This document shows, piece after piece, positions 24,309 to 30,313 of a stretch of DNA of 30,313 bases (the stretch's first letter is position 1; the number at the start of each line of letters is the position of its first letter). The DNA is from an uncultured Clostridia bacterium. Its GTDB lineage: Bacteria; Bacillota; Clostridia; UBA1381. Under the pieces are notes generated by a model. That model saw only the letters and a program-made list of their open reading frames with translations. It did no database searches and was not told the origin of the DNA. The stretch is from assembly GCA_934463455.1 (NCBI GenBank), contig CAKSJU010000013.1, forward strand, positions 1-30,313, written 5' to 3'. A program made the translations under genes and the position numbers.

Positions 24309-25085
24309 ATGTTTTTCACTATTCCTTTCGAAAATAAAAATTATACAGATTTAAATCCTATATGTGTCGGACGGGAAGCATGTGCTTCGCTGCACAGCTT
24401 CGGGCCTGCCGTGCGCACAAATTATCTTATTCACTATGTCGTCTCCGGCTGCGGAACGCTCTTTGCTCCCAAAGGCGACTGCAAAATCCGTTCCGGGCAG
24501 CTTTTTCTTATAAAGCCCGGTGAAATAAACACATATACCGCCGACAAAGTCAATCCGTGGGATTATATATGGATTGAATTTTCCGGGCAAGCGGCAAAAA
24601 TACTTGAAAATGTCGAAAATCCGGTAATCGATTGTGACGGAGCACCGTTTCTGCGCCTTTACGACCTAAAAAAGAGGAGCATTTTCCGCGAAGAATACGC
24701 CATTTCGGAGCTTTTTTTGATACTTACCTACTTTTTCGATAAAAATCAACCCCAGGACTTTGTATCAAAAATAAAAAATTATATTTCGGCAAATTACATG
24801 CAGGAAATAAAAATAAGTAAGATTTCAAAAGATTTTGGCTACAGCCGTCAGCATATTGCAAGAGTTTTTAAAGCCGATACCGGTATGACCGTTCAGGAAT
24901 ATCTGATAAAAACGCGCCTTGAAAATTCCTTAAAATTTTTAAAGGACGGATTTTCGATACAGGAAACTGCATATTTATGCGGCTACGGCGACGCTTTCAA
25001 TTTTTCAAGGGCATTTAAAGCACACTTCGGAAAAACCCCGTCAAATGCGAAAAATTCAATGTATAATTATACATTGAATGAATAA
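24309..25085 (+). CDS. AraC family transcriptional regulator
   Basis: This 258-residue regulator has an N-terminal cupin-type sensing domain (YLIHYVVSGCGTLFAPKG, GQLFLIKPGEINTYTAD, WDYIWIEFSG) and a C-terminal double helix-turn-helix domain. The latter includes YMQEIKISKISKDFGYSRQHIARVFK, VQEYLIKTRLENSLKFL and IQETAYLCGYGDAFNFSRAFK. The cupin half suggests a sugar effector, and the divergent GH4 gene is the likely target. The ATG follows GGAG by eight bases. The last codons encode a 26-bp perfect palindrome. Confidence 0.95.
   Translation: MFFTIPFENKNYTDLNPICVGREACASLHSFGPAVRTNYLIHYVVSGCGTLFAPKGDCKIRSGQLFLIKPGEINTYTADKVNPWDYIWIEFSGQAAKILENVENPVIDCDGAPFLRLYDLKKRSIFREEYAISELFLILTYFFDKNQPQDFVSKIKNYISANYMQEIKISKISKDFGYSRQHIARVFKADTGMTVQEYLIKTRLENSLKFLKDGFSIQETAYLCGYGDAFNFSRAFKAHFGKTPSNAKNSMYNYTLNE
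25054..25079. other. 26-bp perfect palindrome at the AraC gene end
   Basis: The palindrome ATTCAATGTATAA-TTATACATTGAAT has no mismatches and ends six bases before the araC-type stop. There is no T-tract, and it lies about 40 bases upstream of the ABC transporter -35. It may be a weak terminator, a processing site or an operator. Confidence 0.6.
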
Positions 25086-25119
25086 TTATGACCAAAATAT
25101 ACAAAATTTTAAAAAAAAC

Positions 25120-25148
25120 TTGAAAATAATGTTCTTTTCTGATATTAT
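25120..25148 (+). promoter_or_regulatory. Sigma-A promoter of the amino-acid ABC operon
   Basis: TTGAAA (25120-25125), a 17-base spacer and TATTAT (25143-25148) lie 35 bases before the permease ATG. The ABC genes therefore do not depend on the AraC promoter. Confidence 0.8.
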
Positions 25149-25182
25149 ACTATGTATATGTTTTATTTGGAGGAATGTACCT

Positions 25183-25869
25183 ATGAATTTTTTAAACACG
25201 GTAGCATTCGAGTTTACAAGAACATTTATAACGGGCAGCCGATGGAAAATGTTTTTAAACGGACTTGAAGTCACACTTGTGCTGTCTTTCTTTTCGGTAA
25301 TACTTGGTCTGCTTTTGGGAACGCTTTTGGCTTTCGGAAAGCTGTCAAAGGTTAAAATATTAAGATGGCTGAGCAACACCTACGTCGATATAATAAGAGG
25401 GACTCCGACTATGGTACAGATTCTTATTATATATTTCGTAATATTTGCTTCAATTAACATTGACCGAAGAATAGTTGCGGTAATTGCTTTCGGTATAAAT
25501 TCCAGTGCATATGTTGCGGAAATAATACGAGGCGGAATACTTTCAGTCAACAAAGGTCAGAATGAAGCGGGACGCTCTCTCGGGCTTACTCATTCGCAGA
25601 CAATGGCAAACATCATTCTTCCGCAGGCAGTAAAAAATATTCTTCCCGCACTCGGAAACGAATTTATTGTGCTTGTAAAGGAAACAGCGGTAATCGGATA
25701 TGTTGCAAAAATTGACCTTACCGCGGCGGCATTGAGCGTTCAGGCAAAAACCTACAGCTATGTTATGCCCCTTTTGGCAATAGCAGTAATGTATTACGTA
25801 GTAATTAAAATACTTACAATATTATTAAACAAGCTTGAAAGACATCTTCGTGCGTCGGATGTCAGATAG
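25183..25869 (+). CDS. Polar amino-acid ABC transporter permease (HisM/GlnP type)
   Basis: This 228-residue inner-membrane permease has about five helices. An N-terminal FLNGLEVTLVLSFFSVILG is followed by VDIIRGTPTMVQILIIYF, the conserved R-G-T-P box of this family. The EAA loop interacting with the ATPase is GQNEAGRSLGLTHSQTMANI followed by ILPQAVKNILPALGNEF. The length is standard. I chose the ATG at 25183, nine bases after GGAGG; an in-frame extension from 25078 has no such site and no family similarity. It is the first gene of the transporter operon. Confidence 0.94.
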   Translation: MNFLNTVAFEFTRTFITGSRWKMFLNGLEVTLVLSFFSVILGLLLGTLLAFGKLSKVKILRWLSNTYVDIIRGTPTMVQILIIYFVIFASINIDRRIVAVIAFGINSSAYVAEIIRGGILSVNKGQNEAGRSLGLTHSQTMANIILPQAVKNILPALGNEFIVLVKETAVIGYVAKIDLTAAALSVQAKTYSYVMPLLAIAVMYYVVIKILTILLNKLERHLRASDVR

Positions 25870-25883
25870 GAGGCGGAAAATAA

Positions 25884-26606
25884 ATGATTAAAGTAAAAAA
25901 CCTGCACAAAAGCTTCGGTAAGCTGGAAGTTTTATGCGGAATTGACGAACATATTCAAAAGGGTGAAAAGGTTGTTGTAATAGGTCCGTCAGGCTCCGGA
26001 AAAAGTACCTTTTTAAGATGTCTTAACCTTTTGGAAACTCCGACAAAGGGAGAAATTTATATAGATGATGAGCTTATAAACACTCCGAAAGCGGATGTTA
26101 ATAAAATAAGAGAAAAAATGGGTATGGTATTCCAGCAGTTTAATCTCTTTCCGCATCTCAGCATTATGGATAATATAATTTTAGCACCCATGAAGGTCAA
26201 AAAAATGTCGAAAGCGGACGCTTCCGACAAAGCAAGAGACCTTTTGAAAAAAGTAGGTCTTTTGGAAAAAGCGGATGCTTTTCCCGCACAGCTCTCGGGA
26301 GGACAGCAGCAGAGAATTGCAATTGCCCGCGCACTTGCGATGGATCCGGAGATAATGCTTTTCGACGAGCCTACCTCCGCTCTTGACCCGGAAATGGTAG
26401 GAGAGGTTTTGGGAGTTATGAAAGATCTTGCCGATGCAGGCATGACAATGGTTGTAGTAACTCATGAAATGGGCTTTGCAAGAGAAGTTGCCTCAAGAGT
26501 TTTATTTATGGACCAGGGCATTATTATGGAGCAGGGAAAGCCGTCGGATATTTTCACAAATCCGCAGAACGAAAGAACTCAATCGTTCTTAAGCAAGGTT
26601 TTGTAA
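25884..26606 (+). CDS. Polar amino-acid ABC transporter ATPase (GlnQ/HisP type)
   Basis: This 240-residue ATPase has Walker A IGPSGSGKSTFLRCLN, a Q-loop in GMVFQQFNLFPHLS, the signature LSGGQQQRIAIARALA, Walker B IMLFDEPTSALDPE and the switch histidine in VVTHEMGFA. The phrase 'TSALDPEMVGEVL' is typical of the glutamine/histidine import class. It follows the permease by 14 bases, behind AGGAGG. It would energise import of polar amino acids with the permease and the lipoprotein encoded next. Confidence 0.96.
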   Translation: MIKVKNLHKSFGKLEVLCGIDEHIQKGEKVVVIGPSGSGKSTFLRCLNLLETPTKGEIYIDDELINTPKADVNKIREKMGMVFQQFNLFPHLSIMDNIILAPMKVKKMSKADASDKARDLLKKVGLLEKADAFPAQLSGGQQQRIAIARALAMDPEIMLFDEPTSALDPEMVGEVLGVMKDLADAGMTMVVVTHEMGFAREVASRVLFMDQGIIMEQGKPSDIFTNPQNERTQSFLSKVL

Positions 26607-26610
26607 TTTT

Positions 26611-26647
26611 ATTTAAATCGGAGCAATGCTCCCGCTTTGTTCCGAAA
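26611..26647 (-). repeat. 37-bp dispersed hairpin repeat, copy 1
   Basis: This sequence matches 29537-29573 in inverted orientation at 32 of 37 positions. It begins ATTTAAATC, contains GGAGC-aat-GCTCC, and ends CGCTTTGTTCCGAAA. A second small hairpin, TGTTCCG...CGGAACA, follows. It starts four bases after the ATPase stop, between it and the binding-protein gene. Confidence 0.65.
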
Positions 26648-26751
26648 TTACCGGAACATCAAACAGATTGTAACCTATGCAAGAGAATCGTCGGTTTCTC
26701 AATACTAAGGTTATAGATAAAAAATATATAATTTTTCAGGAGGAAAAAAAA

Positions 26752-27561
26752 ATGAAAAAATCATTAAAAAAGGCAGCCGCTTTAGCATTGGCGGCAATTA
26801 TGGCAGCAGGAGTTTTATCATCCTGCGGAGAGAAAAACACTGAAACAAAAACAGATGATACAGCAAAATCATCCGGGAAAATCGTTATGGGTACAAATGC
26901 GGAATTTCCGCCGTTTGAATTTGTAGCGGACGAAGGTCAGGGACTTGTTGATAAATTCGACGGTATTGATATTGCAATCGCAAAGAAAATTGCCGACAAG
27001 CTCGGAAAAGAATTGGTTATTGAAGATATGCAGTTTGAGGGACTTGTTGCTTCCGCTCAATCGGGCAAGGTTGACTTCGTTGCGGCAGGTATGACAGCAA
27101 GTGACGAACGCCGTCAGAGCGTTGACTTCTCGGATACATACTATGTTGCAAAACAGGTTATGGTAGTTGCTGCCGACAACGACACAATCAAATCTGCCGA
27201 AGACCTTAAGAATGCAAGCAAAGTCGGCGTTGTTTTGGGTTACACAGGTGACTCTGTAGTAACAGACGACCTCCAGCTCGATGATTCGAAAATTCTCCGT
27301 GTAAGCCGTGGTATAGACGGTGTTCAGGAAGTTAAAAACGGTAAATTGGACGCTATGGTAATCGACTCTGCAACAGGTATTGCGCTTGCTGAAAAGAACG
27401 GCTTGAAAGTTGTTGAAGACGATGACGTTTTTGCTGCCGAAGAATATGCAATTGCCGTTAAGAAAGGCAACACAGAGCTTCTTAACACAATTAACGAAAC
27501 ATTAAAGGAAATGAAAGCAGCCGGCGAAATTGATGAGCTTGCAATCAAATACAACGGTTAA
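26752..27561 (+). CDS. Amino-acid ABC transporter substrate-binding lipoprotein
   Basis: This 269-residue lipoprotein has a lipobox, LSSC, with the lipid-modified cysteine at about residue 25. A type 2 periplasmic-binding fold follows: KIVMGTNAEFPPFEFV, FDGIDIAIAKKIADKLGK, FEGLVASAQSGKVDFVAAGM and ASDERRQSVDFSDTYY, all typical of polar or basic amino-acid receptors (SBP_bac_3). It captures substrate for the upstream permease and ATPase. The ATG at 26752 lies right after AGGAGG with an eight-base A-rich spacer. Codon choice is more uniform than in neighbours, consistent with high expression. It is separated from the ATPase by 145 bp of hairpins. Confidence 0.95.
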   Translation: MKKSLKKAAALALAAIMAAGVLSSCGEKNTETKTDDTAKSSGKIVMGTNAEFPPFEFVADEGQGLVDKFDGIDIAIAKKIADKLGKELVIEDMQFEGLVASAQSGKVDFVAAGMTASDERRQSVDFSDTYYVAKQVMVVAADNDTIKSAEDLKNASKVGVVLGYTGDSVVTDDLQLDDSKILRVSRGIDGVQEVKNGKLDAMVIDSATGIALAEKNGLKVVEDDDVFAAEEYAIAVKKGNTELLNTINETLKEMKAAGEIDELAIKYNG

Positions 27562-27582
27562 TTAATTCTCATTAAAAATTAC

Positions 27583-27613
27583 AAAGGCGGTGTATAAAAA
27601 GTACACCGCCTTT
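27583..27613 (+). terminator. Terminator of the binding-protein gene
   Basis: AAAGGCGGTGTA and TACACCGCCTTT form a perfect 12-bp stem around TAAAAAG, followed by T. It is identical to the hairpin at 22580-22610, and both directly adjoin a dispersed repeat copy. Confidence 0.8.
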
Positions 27614-27616
27614 TAA

Positions 27617-27664
27617 GGGGATAGGAAAAAATGCCTTTTTGCGCTCCGAACTTTTTTCATCCCC
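27617..27664 (-). repeat. Dispersed structured repeat, copy C (48-bp minimal form)
   Basis: This copy contains only the two ends: GGGGATAGGAAAAAATGC followed directly by CTTTTTGCGCTCCGAAC and TTTTTTCATCCCC. Relative to copy B, everything between two GCAT direct repeats is absent. The inverted ends can pair (GGGGAT/ATCCCC, AAAAAA/TTTTTT). Confidence 0.75.
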
Positions 27665-27685
27665 TTTGTTTTATATTTATAAAAA

Positions 27686-27722
27686 GCCCAGTAGTCCGCT
27701 TTAAAGGGCAAAAACCGCGGAC
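27686..27722 (+). other. Possible H-type pseudoknot upstream of the GH26-like gene
   Basis: GCCC (27686-27689) can pair with GGGC (27706-27709), while GTCCGC (27694-27699) inside that loop pairs with GCGGAC (27717-27722), giving interleaved stems. It ends about 20 bases before the start codon, close to the AGAGG ribosome binding site. It does not match a riboswitch class I can name. Confidence 0.35.
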
Positions 27723-27743
27723 GGAAAGACAGAGGAATTGACT

Positions 27744-29441
27744 TTGAAAAAAAGAAGAAAATCCCTTTTTTTGGTTTTAGTTTTGGTTTTAATCGCGGCA
27801 GCGGCGGTAATAATGAAGTTTAATCTTCCCGCAGAAATATGGGTTGCGGATAAAATAAACAAAATAGAGCCGGAAAAAAATCATTATGTTCTTTACTACA
27901 AGAATAATGAGCTTTGTCCCGTAGGCAAAACTCCCGATTTTTTCAATAATGACATTCAGGAAGTACAGGTCGGAAACAACAAAAAATATCTTATTAATCA
28001 TGCACGCGGATTTGCCATGGAATTTCCCCGTGACGCAGACTTTGACTTTTCGCTTGCAAACGAATATATCACCGCAAAAACCGACAATATGAAAATTGTT
28101 ATATCAAAGGAATATACTCCGTACACCGACGGAACAATGACAAGAAGCTACGTTGAAGAATATATTAACAAGTATTTGCTTGCCGACAGATTTATTGAAA
28201 ACAACAGGCTTACAATTCATAAAAACGCAATTGAAAAAATCAACGGAAACTGGGTACAGGTTTTGGCTTTTTCAAGACTTCCCGCACCGGACAGCAAAGT
28301 AAAATTCAATTCATACGTATATTGCTATGTATATACCGGTACAACAAAATTCTACCGCATAATGTTCAAGGCTCCGGAATACAATGACGAGCTTATAGAC
28401 CGGGTTTATCGCTCTCTCTACAGCTTTGAGGGAAATCTGGATATTAAGGGCAAAGCTAAAAATGTTACCGATTACAAGCCGAAAACTCCCGATTATTGGT
28501 CGGAGGAAACAAAAAAATTCTATGACGAGCTTGTTTCCGGCGATAAAATAAAATGGGGAATTTATCAGCCTTTGAATGTCCGAAACAACGATATGAAGGA
28601 TATTCTTGAGCTTGAAAAAAAGCTTGATTACCGCTTTGACGGAGTTTTGGAATACCTTTATTTCGGAGAAGAATTGCCGACAGACGGTATGCAAAGTGCG
28701 TATGAAGACGGAAAAACCATAGAACTTACAATACAGACCTCGACGGTTATGAACGAGGACCTTGACGGCTACAATCCTGTATTTGACATACTGGACGGCA
28801 CCCGTGACGATGAAATATATAAGCTTGCAAAGGATATTAAAAATTACGGACATCCGATTTTGTTCCGTCTCAACAATGAAATGAATTCCGATTGGACAAG
28901 CTACGGAGTAAGCGCATGCTTAAACGACCCCGATATATATGTTGAGCTTTGGCAAAAATTCTACAATATTTTCCGTGAAGCCGGAGTGGACAATACAATT
29001 TGGGTATTTAATCCGAACAATGAAAGCTTTCCGCCTCACGGCTACAATGCGACTCAAGCCTTTTATCCCGGCGACGAATATGTACAGGTTTTCGGAGTAA
29101 CAGGCTACAACACCGGAACATATTATTCCGCGAATAATGAAAAATGGAAAACCTTTGACGATATTTACGGCGATATTTACGAACGTCATCATGACACATA
29201 TGTCAACTTCCCGTGGATAATAACCGAATTTGCTTCCAGCTCAATAGGCGGCGATAAGGTTAAATGGATTAACGATATGTTTAAGGATATAAAAAAATAT
29301 CCGAATATCCGCATGGCTTTTTGGTTTAACAGTGCGGATTACGACTTAAAATACGGAAAAGATGTAAAGCCGGCAAGACCTTATTGGCTTGACGAAACAG
29401 ATGAAACCTTAAATGCTTTTAAAAACGGTTTGAAAAATTAA
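27744..29441 (+). CDS. Membrane-anchored GH26-like (mannanase-type) glycosidase
   Basis: This 565-residue protein has an N-terminal uncleaved anchor (LFLVLVLVLIAAAAVIM). A domain of about 220 residues with no family I recognise follows, then a GH26-like TIM barrel from about residue 265. The acid/base glutamate is expected in FRLNNEMNSDW (about residue 379) and the nucleophile in PWIITEFASS (about residue 495). In GH26 the first motif normally reads H-E-M-N, so Asn replaces the usual His here. Mannan or a related beta-glycan is the probable substrate, but this substitution makes activity uncertain. I chose the TTG at 27744, eight bases after AGAGG; a TTG at 27738 is too close to it. Confidence 0.82.
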   Translation: MKKRRKSLFLVLVLVLIAAAAVIMKFNLPAEIWVADKINKIEPEKNHYVLYYKNNELCPVGKTPDFFNNDIQEVQVGNNKKYLINHARGFAMEFPRDADFDFSLANEYITAKTDNMKIVISKEYTPYTDGTMTRSYVEEYINKYLLADRFIENNRLTIHKNAIEKINGNWVQVLAFSRLPAPDSKVKFNSYVYCYVYTGTTKFYRIMFKAPEYNDELIDRVYRSLYSFEGNLDIKGKAKNVTDYKPKTPDYWSEETKKFYDELVSGDKIKWGIYQPLNVRNNDMKDILELEKKLDYRFDGVLEYLYFGEELPTDGMQSAYEDGKTIELTIQTSTVMNEDLDGYNPVFDILDGTRDDEIYKLAKDIKNYGHPILFRLNNEMNSDWTSYGVSACLNDPDIYVELWQKFYNIFREAGVDNTIWVFNPNNESFPPHGYNATQAFYPGDEYVQVFGVTGYNTGTYYSANNEKWKTFDDIYGDIYERHHDTYVNFPWIITEFASSSIGGDKVKWINDMFKDIKKYPNIRMAFWFNSADYDLKYGKDVKPARPYWLDETDETLNAFKNGLKN

Positions 29442-29448
29442 AAATTTA

Positions 29449-29498
29449 AAATAAACGCTGAAAATTTTTTAAAAAATTATTTCGGCGTTTATTTTTTT
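29449..29498 (+). terminator. Terminator of the GH26-like gene
   Basis: AAATAAACGC (29449-29458) pairs with GCGTTTATTT (29485-29494) across an A/T-rich loop, and a run of Ts follows. It begins eight bases after the stop codon. Confidence 0.8.
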
Positions 29499-29536
29499 TA
29501 TAATTTGTATATACTATAGGCATGAGCCGCTGCTTC

Positions 29537-29573
29537 TTTCGGGGCAAAGCGGGAGCGCTGCTCTGATTTAAAT
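29537..29573 (+). repeat. 37-bp dispersed hairpin repeat, copy 2
   Basis: This is the inverted copy of 26611-26647, differing at five positions, with hairpin GAGC around GCT or AGC and a conserved ATTTAAAT end. It lies between the GH26-like terminator and the small lipoprotein gene. Confidence 0.65.
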
Positions 29574-29662
29574 TGCAGAAATATTTTTTTATTTCAGATT
29601 GCTTACTTGCCTACATTAAGCAATTATTTCAATATAAAGTGGGCGGAAAGGTTATAATAAAA

Positions 29663-29938
29663 ATGAAAATTTTAAAATCTTTAATAATACTCTCACTTGC
29701 CGCTATAACTCTTACATCATGCGGCAACAACAGCAATAATAATACTTCTCCCTCAAATTCGCCGGCTTCTTCACCTATGGCTGAATCAAACAACGGAACG
29801 AACAAGGTCGGAGAAAATGTCGGTGACGCTGCCAAGGATATAGCAAACGGTGCCGGAGATGTTGTAAAGGACGCAGGCGATGCCGTTAAAGATGCAGGCG
29901 ACGCTGTGGGACAGGGTGCAAAGGACTTAACTAAATAA
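29663..29938 (+). CDS. Small lipoprotein with repeated amphipathic heptads
   Basis: This 91-residue protein has a signal peptide ending in a lipobox, LTSC, with the modified cysteine at residue 20. A serine- and asparagine-rich linker follows (about 21-50). The C-terminal half is built of short repeats: VVKDAGD, AVKDAGD and AVGQGAKD, preceded by NVGDAAKDIANGAGD. The repeats predict an amphipathic helix like those of small stress-related or apolipoprotein-like surface proteins. No specific function can be assigned. The ATG at 29663 follows GAAAGG by 11 bases; a longer frame from 29573 has no ribosome binding site. It follows a GH26-like gene but has a terminator before it. Confidence 0.8.
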   Translation: MKILKSLIILSLAAITLTSCGNNSNNNTSPSNSPASSPMAESNNGTNKVGENVGDAAKDIANGAGDVVKDAGDAVKDAGDAVGQGAKDLTK

Positions 29939-29940
29939 AA

Positions 29941-30255
29941 GGGGATGTTAAAAAACTCCGGAACGCAAGAAAAGAAGAAAAAAGTATATATTACAGGAAA
30001 TATAATTGTTGTAATCCGTTTTTTATAGAATTATTCCTTTTCTTGCTATCAACAAACTTCGCCGCTCGACGGCGTCGAAACAAGCGATATATACTTCATC
30101 GTGAATTAAAATTCACGACTCATTTATTACGCTTTTTCTCCTTTTTCCCAAAAATCGTTGATTTTTGGGAGACCCTGTGTAGTACACTGTCGGGTATCCC
30201 AAAGCTAAAGCTTTGGCTCAGTTTGTTAATTCCAACGCTTTTTTCCTATCCCCTT
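29941..30255 (+). repeat. Dispersed structured repeat, copy D (315 bp)
   Basis: This copy is in the opposite orientation to the others: GGGGATGTTAAAAAACTC at the left and, inverted at the right, GGGGATAGGAAAAAAGCG. It has the same order of parts as copy B: a stem GCAAGAAAAG/CTTTTCTTGC (29965-29974, 30037-30046), then a stem AACAAACT/AGTTTGTT (30051-30058, 30220-30227). The second stem encloses hairpins at 30060-30074, 30099-30118, 30146-30170, 30172-30195 and 30199-30216. It begins three bases after the lipoprotein stop. No gene is seen in 29939-30313. Confidence 0.75.
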
Positions 30256-30265
30256 AAAAAAGAGG

Positions 30266-30301
30266 CTGTTTAAAAAGTTAATCTGCTTTTTAAACAGCCC
30301 C
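30266..30301 (-). terminator. Terminator-like hairpin beside repeat copy D
   Basis: GGCTGTTTAAAAAG and CTTTTTAAACAGCC form a perfect 14-bp stem with an 8-base loop. On the minus strand TCTTTTTT follows, so it would end a gene entering from the right of the window. Its stem shares GGCTGTTTAAA with the palindrome after spoIIE. Confidence 0.7.
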
Positions 30302-30313
30302 TACCATTTTATT

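Noticed and set aside
27686..27740. c-di-GMP-I (GEMM) riboswitch
   Set aside because: AGGGCAAA and ACGGAAAG look faintly similar, but the second helix and receptor are absent and the region is too short.
28311..28853. 180-codon minus-strand frame inside the GH26-like gene
   Set aside because: It is antisense to a coherent protein and gives no recognisable product.
29537..29580. tRNA-Ala-like fragment
   Set aside because: GGGAG, CGCTGCT and GCAG resemble part of tRNA-Ala, but there is no acceptor stem, T-loop or correct anticodon stem, and the sequence is explained as a dispersed repeat.
20423..30255. Insertion sequence with transposase
   Set aside because: No ORF inside any copy resembles a transposase, so only non-autonomous elements can be supported.
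30043..30273. 76-codon frame at the right edge
   Set aside because: It runs through a series of hairpins of repeat copy D and has no ribosome binding site.
20341..30301. CRISPR array
   Set aside because: The repeats are few, unevenly spaced, variable in length and inverted at one locus; no spacers or cas genes are present.

Overview
The window reads as chromosomal DNA from an endospore-forming, probably anaerobic member of the Clostridia (Firmicutes). It carries a complete spoIIIAA-AH operon, spoIIE with a Spo0A-style promoter, an S-layer-homology protein, a HI0933/BaiN-type flavoprotein and several carbohydrate genes of the kind seen in gut Clostridia. This placement is inferred from gene content; no species is claimed. 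Coding sequence is moderately AT-rich, many starts are GTG or TTG, and ribosome binding sites are strong.

Positions 1-11300 are almost entirely on the minus strand. In transcription order they hold dxs, tlyA, ispE, comF, an SLH-domain exported protein, an AI-2E-type membrane protein, two FAD oxidoreductases and a radical SAM protein that runs off the left edge. Dxs and IspE belong to the MEP isoprenoid pathway. The neighbourhood dxs-tlyA next to spoIIIA and an Asp23 (YqhY-type) gene resembles the Bacillus subtilis arrangement, but accBC, nusB, folD, xseAB and ispA are absent from between them.

Positions 11500-20340 are the sporulation block. Divergent from dxs, spoIIIAA-AH encodes the mother-cell channel that supports sigma-G activity in the forespore. 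An Asp23 gene with its own sigma-A promoter follows. Next comes a gene-free stretch with a candidate minus-strand small RNA, then a YfcE-type phosphodiesterase divergent from spoIIE. The spoIIE promoter has a 21-bp spacer between its -35 and -10, a known hallmark of Spo0A-activated sigma-A promoters, with Spo0A-box-like sequences nearby.

Positions 20550-30313 look accessory. They hold an unassigned glycosidase-like protein, a GH4 alpha-galactosidase-type enzyme, a divergent AraC regulator, a polar amino-acid ABC transporter (permease, ATPase, lipoprotein), a membrane-anchored GH26-like protein and a small repeat-containing lipoprotein.

The most unusual content is a family of structured, non-coding dispersed repeats in this right-hand third: a 127-bp copy with an adjoining end remnant at 20387-20549, and copies at 22614-22834, 27617-27664 and 29941-30255. 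They share inverted-repeat ends, a common stem architecture and a neighbouring terminator-like hairpin. Two copies show compensatory base changes in their stems. No transposase is present, so they look like MITE-like or RNA-like elements. Other notable non-coding signals are an AraC-type operator with half-sites 21 bp apart, a 50-bp perfect palindrome at the end of spoIIE, a shared translation leader in front of three unrelated genes, and a second, 37-bp dispersed hairpin repeat.
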